A DNA stretch of 25,341 bases from BS750m-G4 sp964472195 (GTDB lineage Bacteria > Bacteroidota > Ignavibacteria > Tepidaquicellales > Tepidaquicellaceae), in assembly GCA_964472195.1 (NCBI GenBank), contig CAYYJH010000039.1, positions 1 to 25,341 of the forward strand, read 5' to 3'. This document shows positions 1 to 8,060 of the stretch, piece after piece. A program made the translations under genes and the position numbers. Position 1 is the first letter of the stretch. Each line of letters begins with the position of its first letter. Under the pieces are notes generated by a model. The model was not told the origin of the DNA and searched no databases. It saw only the letters and a program-made list of their open reading frames with translations.

Positions 1-783
1 ATCAAAATCGACAGTAAGATAACTCCCTGACTTTGTCAGCACGTCTACGGGTGGCTTTAAACCTCTTAATGCAACCGATACAATCGCAGTCGATAAAGCT
101 CCCGTTCCACAAGCAAGAGTTTCTCTTTCAACACCTCTCTCATAACTTCTTATTTCAATCTCACCATTCTCCTTCGATACAACATCCACAAAATTCACGT
201 TAGCACCTTCAGGCATCAGGTCTTTATGCATTCTTATATTCTGCCCCCACTCCATAATTTCCACGTCGCTCAAACTTTCAACTATGGGCTTTTCTATATC
301 ATCTATGAACACGACTATATGAGGAGAACCTACATCAATGTATGATACAGTTAATAAATGCCACCACTCGACAAAGTGTACCTTCAATTTGAACTGCGTT
401 TTTATTCTTAACGGCGGAGGAAACACAACTGCTATCTGTCCTTTATCAAGAATGTTACATTCATATTTATTCGATACTGCTTCTATGATTAATTTATTAC
501 TACCCGATAACTTGTTATCGCTTATGTACCTCGCAGTACACCTTAATCCATTCGCACATAGAGCATTTCCCGAACCATCCCTGTTAAAATAATTCATGTG
601 GAAATCACCGATTGTAGACTTCTCTAAAAATATAACACCATCCATATCATGGTTTTCATCTTCGGACATTAATTCAAGGACTTTACCGCTTCTGTGTGAA
701 TAAATACTATCGAGATTGTTCAATATTATAAACTTATTTCCTGCACCAGAATATTTCTGAATGGTTTCCATTTTATTATTCAT
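1..783 (-). CDS. dapF: Diaminopimelate epimerase, C-terminus cut by window edge
   Basis: Interconverts LL- and meso-diaminopimelate, the step before lysine and peptidoglycan precursor synthesis; a cytoplasmic two-base epimerase. The minus-strand frame is open from ATG 781-783 to base 1 (261 codons seen; family members are about 270-280 residues, so only the tail is missing). The N-terminus has the usual YSGAGNKFIILNN. Both active-site cysteines are visible: Cys76 in GNALCANGLRC and Cys225 in ERETLACGTGALS. VGSPHIVV (about 151-158) matches the VGNPH substrate loop. The first motif reads CANG where most family members have CGNG. It lies 9 bases downstream of the lptD-like stop and is probably co-transcribed with it. 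Identification is firm; whether the variant changes activity is unknown. Confidence 0.93.
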   Translation of the reverse strand, partial: MNNKMETIQKYSGAGNKFIILNNLDSIYSHRSGKVLELMSEDENHDMDGVIFLEKSTIGDFHMNYFNRDGSGNALCANGLRCTARYISDNKLSGSNKLIIEAVSNKYECNILDKGQIAVVFPPPLRIKTQFKLKVHFVEWWHLLTVSYIDVGSPHIVVFIDDIEKPIVESLSDVEIMEWGQNIRMHKDLMPEGANVNFVDVVSKENGEIEIRSYERGVERETLACGTGALSTAIVSVALRGLKPPVDVLTKSGSYLTVDFD

Positions 784-792
784 AATTAAATT

Positions 793-3345
793 CTAAAATC
801 CTCCGAAGTTCCCGAATACTCCCCTGTTATTTTTCTCCTTTGTAACTTTTATATCATGCAGGTCAGGAGCCTTTATTCTAATCTCGAGCCTAAATCCCCT
901 GTATGTTCCGGTCGGATACCAGTTGAAATTCATTTCCCACGAATTCAAATCGCGGTATGCTGTAACGTACGGAGCGGAAATCTCTTTGTTTACAAGATCA
1001 TAACTTGCGGAAAACGTAAACTTCCACTTTTCTGTAGGGCTGAAAGAAATATTCCCCATTAAATTTGACGACTTAACGATTACTGCAGGATTTGTTCTTG
1101 TTTCCGAATAATTATAATTTAAACTGCCGGATATAGGAATATTAAACTTTACTTCGTTGTTCCTTCTTTTTTCTTCCTTTTTTTCTATAACTTTCAAAGT
1201 ATCCTCTGTTTCATTTGTGTTGCCTGTTAATCCTTCTCCACTTGACAATCCGAAATCATACGAAGTAGATAAATTAATATTGAAACTTGTCAGGTCAGCT
1301 ACTCTTCTCTCCTCATTCCAGAGAAATTTGTTCACCCTTGTATTTTTGTTTTCATCATACTTATAAAAATTAAACCTTGCACTACCCCCGATATTCAGAA
1401 TACTACCAATCTGAGTCCTGAAGTTTGTATTTAATTCTGACAACTTCAAAGAGTCAGCTGCAAAATTATAAAGAACGGTAGCATCGATGTTAAACAACTG
1501 GAATCTATTCTCGGTTGTATCGTTCATCCTGGTTTTCATCTCAAAAAGATTAGCAAGCGTAAAGCTCAAAGACTGCATCTCACCGGTAGGAGCTCCTCCA
1601 AAGATTTCTTTTTCAAAAAAGGAATACTTAACTGTATTTCCACTCGCATCTTTGTATGTTCCATAATATCCGTATTTTTCATCTGAGAAATCCGGTCTGT
1701 AATTATAAGTTATCGTCGGCGTTATAGTATGCCTTATACCGGTTACATTAAAAATTTTCGGTGTGAATATGCCGATAAATTTTGTATTGAATGAAACACC
1801 TGTACTGAAATACCTTACAGCTCTTAAACCATCAACATCTTCAGTGCCTACGGTACTATCGAGAGGATTAAAAGTTTTCACTACTGACTTACCATACCAT
1901 AGTTCAGTATAATCAAAAAACGGGATTATATTAAAGAAGTCAAACTTTGGTGAGAAATTAATTCTTGCATTATGCTTTGCCCCAAGTCTCCTGTCTTTGT
2001 ATGTGCTGTCCTGTCCTGTGTAGCCGGTGACAGTCCTGCGTGTTCTGTCATACCTGAAATTTCCTGTATAAGAATAAGAAAGGTACTCGTAGAACTTAAG
2101 ATTATCTGTTGAGGATAAACTCGATCTAAATGGAAATGATTCTAAACTACGAAAACTTATCGAAGGAATTCTTTCGATGATATCTCCATTTTCTAAATTC
2201 TGGTCTCTGTAATAATTAACTGTTAAAGAATATGGGGTTGCTTCCCAATACTTTGTTAAGGTTACATCAGAGACTACATTTTGTCTAAGTAATTCTGACA
2301 ATTGGTTTGTTGAATTGTTATAATAACTTTTACCACTAACAAAGGATAAATTCCCGATAAGTGAAGTGGTTGGATTTATTTGCTGTTGATGATCTAAATT
2401 CAAAGCCCATTCATCTGAAACCTGCCTGTCAACATCTCCCTCTTCTCCCAACCTGATTCTCGAATAACCTCCCTGAAAACTCCCGCTAAAATTATATTTC
2501 AGAACATAACGGAATCTGGTATTAAGATTAACTCTCCCTTTTGAAAACCAGCTTCCTGTTAAAGATAAATCCACATAATCATTTATTGCCCAGAAATATC
2601 CAAAATCAGAAAAGTACATTCCGTAAGTAGCATCATCCCCATATGTTGGTGTAATAATACCCGAAGATCTTCCGCTCTTGTTCGGAAAGACTGCCAAAGG
2701 TATCCAGAATACCGGAACTCCTTCTATGAAAAGAAAAACCGATTGAGCAATAACTTTATCTTTTGGAATGATTTTCATTTTAGGAGAAAAGAAAAAATAC
2801 TCGGGGTCTTCTCTATCGGTCGATGTCGTATACAATCCATTTTTTATAAAGTAAACTTCCGGGGTAACCTTCTTTATCTTTTCACCGAAATAATAGCCCA
2901 CATCAGCTTCTGAAAAACCCATCGATATGCTGCCTCTCTGGGTTTTGAAATTATAAGTAAGCTTTGCACCCTCATATTTTTCATCTCCCTGATACATTAA
3001 AGGCACCTGAACAAATTTTCCACTTTCCGCGGAATCGGGGATTCCGAATGCTTCAAGAAATTCTGTTTCCCTGTCAACGACAATTATCCCGGCGTTCAGC
3101 TTAAGGTCTTTGTACGTCAACTCAGATTGATCGAACAAGAACATTTTATTTTCTTTTAGATCGAAGACGACGGAATCATTCGCTGAATAGTTTATAACAT
3201 CATCTATATCCGATTTTACCTGTCTTGTTGTATCTATAACATACTCAAGTGAATCAGGAACATCTAATGTGTCAGAATCATTCACCTGGGAAAAAACAAA
3301 TGAGCAGTTAAAGAAAATAATTAATATGAATGCATACTTTAGCAA
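793..3345 (-). CDS. lptD: LptD/OstA-like LPS-assembly outer-membrane protein
   Basis: Likely the outer-membrane beta-barrel that inserts lipopolysaccharide into the outer leaflet. The 850-residue product starts with a signal peptide (hydrophobic to about residue 20, ending CSFVFSQ). An OstA/LptA-like beta domain follows (about 60-170). Next comes the proline-containing junction VFWIPLAVFPNKSGRSSG and the stretch TPTYGDDATYGMYFSDFGYFW, which match the plug/barrel boundary of Bacteroidota LptD. The rest alternates short amphipathic strands rich in Tyr, Asn, Ser and Phe, as in a large barrel. The size fits the family. A Lys/Glu-rich insert occurs near 720-735. LptE and other Lpt genes are not in view. 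It is 9 bases upstream of dapF on the same strand. The family is clear; the exact orthologue name is inferred. Confidence 0.85.
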   Translation of the reverse strand: MLKYAFILIIFFNCSFVFSQVNDSDTLDVPDSLEYVIDTTRQVKSDIDDVINYSANDSVVFDLKENKMFLFDQSELTYKDLKLNAGIIVVDRETEFLEAFGIPDSAESGKFVQVPLMYQGDEKYEGAKLTYNFKTQRGSISMGFSEADVGYYFGEKIKKVTPEVYFIKNGLYTTSTDREDPEYFFFSPKMKIIPKDKVIAQSVFLFIEGVPVFWIPLAVFPNKSGRSSGIITPTYGDDATYGMYFSDFGYFWAINDYVDLSLTGSWFSKGRVNLNTRFRYVLKYNFSGSFQGGYSRIRLGEEGDVDRQVSDEWALNLDHQQQINPTTSLIGNLSFVSGKSYYNNSTNQLSELLRQNVVSDVTLTKYWEATPYSLTVNYYRDQNLENGDIIERIPSISFRSLESFPFRSSLSSTDNLKFYEYLSYSYTGNFRYDRTRRTVTGYTGQDSTYKDRRLGAKHNARINFSPKFDFFNIIPFFDYTELWYGKSVVKTFNPLDSTVGTEDVDGLRAVRYFSTGVSFNTKFIGIFTPKIFNVTGIRHTITPTITYNYRPDFSDEKYGYYGTYKDASGNTVKYSFFEKEIFGGAPTGEMQSLSFTLANLFEMKTRMNDTTENRFQLFNIDATVLYNFAADSLKLSELNTNFRTQIGSILNIGGSARFNFYKYDENKNTRVNKFLWNEERRVADLTSFNINLSTSYDFGLSSGEGLTGNTNETEDTLKVIEKKEEKRRNNEVKFNIPISGSLNYNYSETRTNPAVIVKSSNLMGNISFSPTEKWKFTFSASYDLVNKEISAPYVTAYRDLNSWEMNFNWYPTGTYRGFRLEIRIKAPDLHDIKVTKEKNNRGVFGNFGGF

Positions 3346-3438
3346 ACGAAATAATTATACTTATTGTCGGATTATTGTTTTAAATAAATATAATTTAGGA
3401 AATGAAATGGGGAATTAAAGTAGAAAAAAATGTAAAGA

Positions 3439-3897
3439 CTATTCTATTACAATCTCATCGGGGAGCTCGTTTATATCATCTTCTTTCACCGGAAACTCTT
3501 TCACAAGAATATCACCTATATTCGTTATGCAATCTATTAAACCATTTTTATAGTGCTCGTTTGAAAAAGCTCTGGATAATTCAGCAGATAATTTCGACCA
3601 TGTGTCTTCGGAAATTTTTTTGTTAATACCTTCATCGGCAACTATTTCAAATTTTTTCTCTTTGAACAATACAAAAATCAACACTCCCGTTTTATCCCTG
3701 GTATTATCCATACCTAATTTATAAAATTCATGTAAAGCTATTTCCCGTGTTGAGTATTTTCTTTCGTGAAAACCTCTCTTTAATTTAATGCAAAGGCGAA
3801 TCTCCCCGGAAGTTTTATCTTCGACATTAGATATTTCATTTTGAATATCTTCGAGGTCATCTTTGGATAAGAATTTTTTAATATAATTTATTGGCAT
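3439..3897 (-). CDS. TPM-domain protein without signal peptide
   Basis: A 152-residue single-domain protein of the TPM (DUF477, YgcG/TLP18.3/MOLO-1) family. Visible features are the early SKDDLEDIQNEISNVEDKTSGEIRLCIK (first strand and helix), TRDKTGVLIFVLFKEKKFEIVADEGI (the central strands) and a C-terminal helix ending in an acidic tail. No signal peptide or membrane segment is seen, so it may be cytoplasmic. It follows the larger TPM protein by 27 bases on the same strand, forming a tandem pair also seen in Bacteroidota. Proposed family roles include phosphatase activity and membrane-complex assembly; none can be chosen from sequence alone. Confidence 0.75.
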   Translation of the reverse strand: MPINYIKKFLSKDDLEDIQNEISNVEDKTSGEIRLCIKLKRGFHERKYSTREIALHEFYKLGMDNTRDKTGVLIFVLFKEKKFEIVADEGINKKISEDTWSKLSAELSRAFSNEHYKNGLIDCITNIGDILVKEFPVKEDDINELPDEIVIE

Positions 3898-3924
3898 AAG
3901 ACTTTTTTTATAAATTAATTTATT

Positions 3925-4767
3925 TTACCAGCTGCCGCTAGCGCCGCCGCCGCCGAAAGAACCGCCGCCGCCCGAAAATCCACCGAAGGAGCTTCCACCG
4001 CTCGACCAACCGCTGCCGCTGCCCCAGTTAGACCAGCCGCTGCCGGAACGCCCTTTTTTTGAATACATACCTCTTCCAAATCCAAATAGACGCTGCAATA
4101 TCGAAAAGAGTATTCCCATAAAGATAAAACCAAAAATAATTACAACGAATATCGGAAGTCCAAAACAACAACCAGGTGAAAAGCCTCCAGGAGAATCTTC
4201 ATCGGCTTTATATTCACCTTTCGTGGCTAAAATTATTGCATCGACTCCTTTATTTATTCCCTCTGCATACTTACCAGCTTTGAAACTCGGAGTTATCTCA
4301 TTTCTGATAATCTTGTTAGCTAACGCATCGGGTAATGCTCCTTCTAAGCCATACCCGACTTCTATTCTTAATTTCCTGTCATTTTTAGCAATGAGTAATA
4401 ATATTCCATTATCCCTGTCTTTTTTTCCTATCTTATTTTCCTCAGCAATTCTGACCGATACATCTTCAATAGGTTCGCCTTCAAGTGATGGAATCATATA
4501 CACAACAAACTGATTCGTAGTTTCCTTATCAAAATCCACCAGTTTTTTCATTATCGAGTTAATCTCAGCAGTGCTTAATGTACTTGTTTCATCTACAACA
4601 TACTTCTTGAGTTGAGTTGGATTTTGGGATAGTGACCTGGATTTGCCAGTCTGGGAATTAAGCAGCACTGGAAAAACAAGAAGAAATATTAATAAAAAAT
4701 ATTTTACCCTCGAAATGTTCAAAATTTTGTCAAATTTAATACTATGATTTAAATTGTTAAAATTCAA
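3925..4767 (-). CDS. Membrane-anchored TPM-domain protein with Gly/Ser-rich tail (YgcG family)
   Basis: A 280-residue protein with an N-terminal hydrophobic segment (VKYFLLIFLLVFPVLL, about 21-36) acting as signal peptide or anchor. The TPM domain is at about 50-185 and includes YVVDETSTLS, NGILLLIAKNDRKLRIEVGYGLEGALPD and ITPSFKAGKYAEGI. A second membrane helix follows (about 200-225, IFVVIIFGFIFMGILF). The tail of glycine, serine and tryptophan ends FGGGGASGSW, the hallmark of YgcG-like proteins. The TPM domain should face the periplasm. The n-region before the hydrophobic core is long (about 20 residues), so an internal TTG codon at LNISRV is a possible alternative start. It sits upstream of the short TPM gene. 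LemA, often next to such pairs, is absent here. Function is not settled. Confidence 0.8.
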   Translation of the reverse strand: MNFNNLNHSIKFDKILNISRVKYFLLIFLLVFPVLLNSQTGKSRSLSQNPTQLKKYVVDETSTLSTAEINSIMKKLVDFDKETTNQFVVYMIPSLEGEPIEDVSVRIAEENKIGKKDRDNGILLLIAKNDRKLRIEVGYGLEGALPDALANKIIRNEITPSFKAGKYAEGINKGVDAIILATKGEYKADEDSPGGFSPGCCFGLPIFVVIIFGFIFMGILFSILQRLFGFGRGMYSKKGRSGSGWSNWGSGSGWSSGGSSFGGFSGGGGSFGGGGASGSW

Positions 4768-4814
4768 ATAAAATTAAAACATAAAAAATCAGATTAAAAC
4801 AGAAAGGAACATAT

Positions 4815-4846
4815 AAAAAAAGCGATCTATAAAAATACAGACCGCT
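4815..4846 (-). terminator. Rho-independent terminator after the ExbB-ExbD-ExbD genes
   Basis: Read on the minus strand, AGCGGTCTG pairs with TAGATCGCT (9 pairs, two of them G-U) around an 8-base loop, followed by seven U residues. The wobble pairs form only in the minus-strand RNA, and the U tract is on that side, so direction is clear. It lies between the distal exbD stop at 4870 and the TPM gene start at 4767. Confidence 0.82.
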
Positions 4847-4869
4847 TACATTAAATATAGAATTTGGGC

Positions 4870-5397
4870 TTAGCCACCAGCTAATCTTACTATTTCTCTA
4901 TCGGTTTCTTCCATCGGTAAGAAAGTGTATCTTTTCTCAATAGCCGCCCTGTTAATTTCATCAAGGATATCAACCATTAAATTATATTTCATTCCCCTGG
5001 AAAATTTAAGTAACAGCAATAAATTATCATTTGCTGCATACAGAGCTTCAAGCTTATTCTTCATATCTTTAAATTCAACAAACTCTGGTGCCTGTTCGGA
5101 ACCATCAGATTTACCAAGAGAATAATAAATATTTCCTTGATCAGAAACACGTATGAAAAGAACATTACCCATATCAACTTTTACTTTATCCTTTTCTTCA
5201 CCCTTAGGAAGGTTAATCTGCATCACCTGCGGTGTTGCCAAAGTTGTTGTAAGCATAAAAAAGGTTAACAGAAGCATAATAACATCCACCATAGGTGTCA
5301 TATCGATACGGACACCTATTTTTAATCCTTTTCCCCGTTTCTTTTTATGTCGATCCGCTGAGGAAGCCTGAGCTTCTTCACCGCCGCCGCCTGCCAT
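4870..5397 (-). CDS. ExbD/TolR-family proton-channel subunit, second copy
   Basis: A 175-residue ExbD/TolR subunit that, with ExbB/TolQ, turns the proton gradient into mechanical work on periplasmic partners. The N-terminal cytoplasmic stretch is Gly/Glu-rich then basic (HKKKRGKG). One membrane helix follows (about 33-55) with the motif RIDMTPMVDVIMLLLTFFML, whose Asp38 is the expected proton-carrying residue. The periplasmic domain begins QINLPKGEE. A strong ribosome binding site (AGAGGAGA) lies upstream. It is 51 bases downstream of the other exbD. It could serve a TonB-like or a Tol-like system; no TonB, TolA or TolB is in the window. Confidence 0.9.
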   Translation of the reverse strand: MAGGGGEEAQASSADRHKKKRGKGLKIGVRIDMTPMVDVIMLLLTFFMLTTTLATPQVMQINLPKGEEKDKVKVDMGNVLFIRVSDQGNIYYSLGKSDGSEQAPEFVEFKDMKNKLEALYAANDNLLLLLKFSRGMKYNLMVDILDEINRAAIEKRYTFLPMEETDREIVRLAGG

Positions 5398-5448
5398 AAT
5401 TTATATCTCCTCTGTTTTTATGAATTTAAAAGTTTTGTTAATTTAATT

Positions 5449-6048
5449 TTATTCTTCTGATTCTTCACCTTCTTTTTCAAACTTATACGTAGTTACGAGT
5501 GAGAATCTTGTATTTCTTGTTTCTTTTAAAGAAGCCATAAGATCCTCAACAATTCCGAAATTTGTATCTTTATCACCTTTTAGTACGATTCTGAAATCTG
5601 ATTTGTTATCAGTCATATTTTTAAGCGTCAGCCTTAAATCGGTGAGAGTCTTTTCAAACTGTGCTTTATTTAGAATAACAACTTTCCTCCTGAAATCTTT
5701 ATTACCAACTTTACCTGTTTCTTCAATTTCACTCTTACTTGTTGAATCCGGATGATATAAGCCAATAGCAAACCTGTCACCAAAAACTTCCTGCCTCACA
5801 AGATAATTATCCACGTCTACAAAAATATCCCCGGCAGGTGTTAAAGTAATAGTCATAATATCTTTATCCGGAAGTTTTGTAGAATCTGTATTGAAAGATT
5901 TTGGCAATGATACTTCGACTGCTTCGGATTCAACAGATTTGAAAGTTGCTGTAAGCATAAAGAACGTAAGCAAAAGCATGATGACATCGACTAAAGGCGT
6001 CATATCTATTCTTATACCGGGTTTTTTTATTGATCTTGGTTTTTTCAT
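5449..6048 (-). CDS. ExbD/TolR-family proton-channel subunit, first copy
   Basis: A 199-residue ExbD/TolR subunit with a short basic N-terminus (KKPRSIKKPG) and one membrane helix carrying RIDMTPLVDVIMLLLTFFML. Asp21 is the presumed proton site. The periplasmic domain is larger than in the other copy, with an insert around 95-125 rich in charged residues (HPDSTSKSEIEETGKVGNKD). It ends in an acidic EGEESEE tail. It lies 46 bases downstream of the ExbB-like gene. Two dissimilar ExbD subunits after one ExbB is a common Bacteroidota arrangement and suggests a mixed ExbB-ExbD complex. Confidence 0.9.
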   Translation of the reverse strand: MKKPRSIKKPGIRIDMTPLVDVIMLLLTFFMLTATFKSVESEAVEVSLPKSFNTDSTKLPDKDIMTITLTPAGDIFVDVDNYLVRQEVFGDRFAIGLYHPDSTSKSEIEETGKVGNKDFRRKVVILNKAQFEKTLTDLRLTLKNMTDNKSDFRIVLKGDKDTNFGIVEDLMASLKETRNTRFSLVTTYKFEKEGEESEE

Positions 6049-6094
6049 ATAACAATATTTTAACGTTCTTTAACTAATTACAATTAATTAAAAA

Positions 6095-6868
6095 TTATTT
6101 TGATTTAATCGCCAGTATCTGAAGCATATTATAAGAAGCTTCATCAATCATATAAGTAATGTTACCTACTTTTGTAACGTAAAAGTTATATGAGATTGTT
6201 CCCACGATTGCGCCAAAAAGACCGCCAGCAGTATTAATAAGAGCTTCGGAAATACCAGCTGAAAGTTCAGCAGCATTTGGAGTACCAGCCGTAGCTAATG
6301 CCTGGAAGGCTCTGATCATTCCAACTACGGTTCCGAATAATCCAACAAGTACAGATACTGCTGCGATTGTTGATAGAGCGACTAAGTTTTTTTCTAACAA
6401 TGGAACTTCAAGCATCATAGCTTCCTCTATCGCCCTGGATACTTCTTCTAACTTCTTGTCCGCGTCCATTGAGTTATCCGGGACAAGAACTTGATACCTT
6501 TCGAGTCCTTGTTTGATGATATTAGCAATTGATCCGCGTTGTTTATCACAAAGAGCAATTGCATCTTCAATATTTCCGTCTTGTAAGGATAATTGAACTT
6601 TTTTCAAGAATGGTTCAATAGCGCTTTTTCCTTTTGCTTTTGTTAACGAAAGTTGCCTTTCAATTGTGAAAGTTATAACCATAATACTGAGAGTCATAAG
6701 AGCTATGACAACCGGTCCACCTAAATAAATAGCACCCATTATGTTCGCTGGAGTAAGCTTTTCGGGTGATTTAAAGTTTGCTGCATTTCCAAAAACTAGA
6801 TAATAAATCAAAGCGGACACTAATAATGCTACCAATATTAACACAGTGATGAAAACAGATTGTTTCAT
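6095..6868 (-). CDS. exbB: MotA/TolQ/ExbB proton-channel family protein
   Basis: Inner-membrane proton-channel subunit of 257 residues. The first helix is near 5-27 and a second near 45-70. A cytoplasmic helical region carries DGNIEDAIALCDKQRGSIANIIKQGLERY. The paired channel helices include LVALSTIAAVSVLVGLFGTVVGMIRAFQAL (about 160-190) and the ISEALINTAGGLFGAIVGTISYNFY signature (about 205-230), which is the ExbB/TolQ core. GGAGGT upstream of the ATG is a good ribosome binding site. It is first in an ExbB-ExbD-ExbD run that ends at the terminator at 4815-4846. The partner protein it drives is not seen. Confidence 0.92.
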   Translation of the reverse strand: MKQSVFITVLILVALLVSALIYYLVFGNAANFKSPEKLTPANIMGAIYLGGPVVIALMTLSIMVITFTIERQLSLTKAKGKSAIEPFLKKVQLSLQDGNIEDAIALCDKQRGSIANIIKQGLERYQVLVPDNSMDADKKLEEVSRAIEEAMMLEVPLLEKNLVALSTIAAVSVLVGLFGTVVGMIRAFQALATAGTPNAAELSAGISEALINTAGGLFGAIVGTISYNFYVTKVGNITYMIDEASYNMLQILAIKSK

Positions 6869-6949
6869 TTAATTCGGACCTCCAATTACTTTTAAATTAT
6901 GAGATTATATTTAATTAAAAAATTCTTAATAATGAATTTTATGTAGAAA

Positions 6950-7297
6950 TTATGAAAAACTTGAAACTGCTTCTTCCAGATTCTCGAATGAATCGAAAAT
7001 CAATGCGAGCTTTGTTATCACAAATAAATTTTCTAAATTCTTATTTAAATTACATAACTTGATTTTGCCTTCTCTCTTGGTATAATTAGCATGAGCAGAA
7101 ATCAGCACCCCTAATGCAGTACTGTTCAAATACAAAACTTCACTTAAGTCAATTACAAGTTTCTTATTGTCAGCTTCGGAAAGTTTTTTTATCGTATCCC
7201 TGAGGTCATCTGTTTCGTCTCCTCCAACAAAATTACCTTTAGGTACAACCACAATTATTCCTTTGTCTTTTATTTCAACCTTTATTTTTGAGGACAT
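6950..7297 (-). CDS. STAS-domain protein, anti-sigma-factor-antagonist type
   Basis: A single STAS domain of 115 residues, like SpoIIAA/RsbV. Such proteins bind an anti-sigma factor kinase and are switched by serine phosphorylation. Strands are seen at KIKVEIKDKGIIVVVPKGNF and KKLVIDLSEVLYLNSTALGVLISAH. Ser59-Thr60 lies where the phosphorylated serine falls in the family, in a slightly altered motif (NSTALG rather than xSSGLG). No kinase or phosphatase partner is nearby, so the target is unknown. It is 81 bases upstream of the exbB-like gene on the same strand and may share its transcript. Confidence 0.87.
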   Translation of the reverse strand: MSSKIKVEIKDKGIIVVVPKGNFVGGDETDDLRDTIKKLSEADNKKLVIDLSEVLYLNSTALGVLISAHANYTKREGKIKLCNLNKNLENLFVITKLALIFDSFENLEEAVSSFS

Positions 7298-7459
7298 GAT
7301 TTGATGATTTTAAATGTGAAAAATATACTTTTATTATTAAAATTGCAATTAATTAAAATGGAATCCTTTTAAAATTTTTATGGTTCAAAATAAGGATATG
7401 ATTCTGTTCTTGTTTTATAATATCATTTTGTCAGAAGCTCAACTGAATATTCAGAGATG

Positions 7460-8020
7460 TCAACTCATTTTGGATAAGATATCTTTATTTATTTCTTCAA
7501 TCTCACCAATACCTTTTACTGTCAGTACATTGTTATAAGAGTTCTTATAATAATCTAAAACTGGTTCGGTTAAATCCGCATACACTTTAAGTCTGTTTCT
7601 AACAGTTTCCTCAGTATCATCCTTCCTACCTCTAAGTAAAAGTCTTTTTACCAGTTCATCTTCATCAGCTAATAAAAATATTACTTTGACTTCTTTGAAA
7701 TTCAATTCTTCAAAAATTTTCGCCAGGGCTTTTGCCTGCTCTATCGTTCTGGGAAAACCATCCAGTATAAAACCGCCCTCTATGCTATTATTGATTAAAG
7801 ATTCCTTCACGATACCTATCATAATATCATCCGGAACAAGCTCTCCCCTGTTAATAATGTCTTTTGCTTTCAAACCAAGTTCAGTTTCCTTTGAAACAGC
7901 TTTTCTTAAAACATCACCTGTTGAAAGATGATATAAGTTTAATCTTTTCGATATCAATTCTGCCTGAGTTCCCTTGCCTGCCCCTGGAGGACCAAATATT
8001 ATTATCTGATACATGCTCAT
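7460..8020 (-). CDS. adk: Adenylate kinase, short form
   Basis: Catalyses ATP + AMP to 2 ADP in the cytoplasm. It has the P-loop GPPGAGKGTQ (about 10-19), the AMP-binding region LYHLSTGDVLR and GFILDGFPRT, and a reduced LID with RGRKDDTEETVRNRL. The length of 186 residues and the absence of the cysteine-bearing LID insert place it in the short, zinc-free class. The start at 8020 (MSMYQ) competes with the ATG two codons later at 8014; both are plausible. It lies 40 bases downstream of rlmN on the same strand. Confidence 0.95.
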   Translation of the reverse strand: MSMYQIIIFGPPGAGKGTQAELISKRLNLYHLSTGDVLRKAVSKETELGLKAKDIINRGELVPDDIMIGIVKESLINNSIEGGFILDGFPRTIEQAKALAKIFEELNFKEVKVIFLLADEDELVKRLLLRGRKDDTEETVRNRLKVYADLTEPVLDYYKNSYNNVLTVKGIGEIEEINKDILSKMS

Positions 8021-8060
8021 TTATAAGATTTTTATTTTATTAATATTTTTTAAAAAAAAT

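Noticed and set aside
338..592. An 84-codon plus-strand open frame
   Set aside because: It lies antisense to dapF, whose active-site motifs are unmistakable on the minus strand; no family features are seen.
3915..4133. An Ala-rich 72-codon frame overlapping the Gly/Ser-rich TPM tail
   Set aside because: It is a shifted reading of the GGX repeats on the same strand; the real frame carries the TPM domain and the typical tail.
7443..7454. Perfect palindrome CTGAATATTCAG just past the adk stop
   Set aside because: Twelve bases without a loop or U tract is not a terminator, and with no wider symmetry it is weak as an operator.
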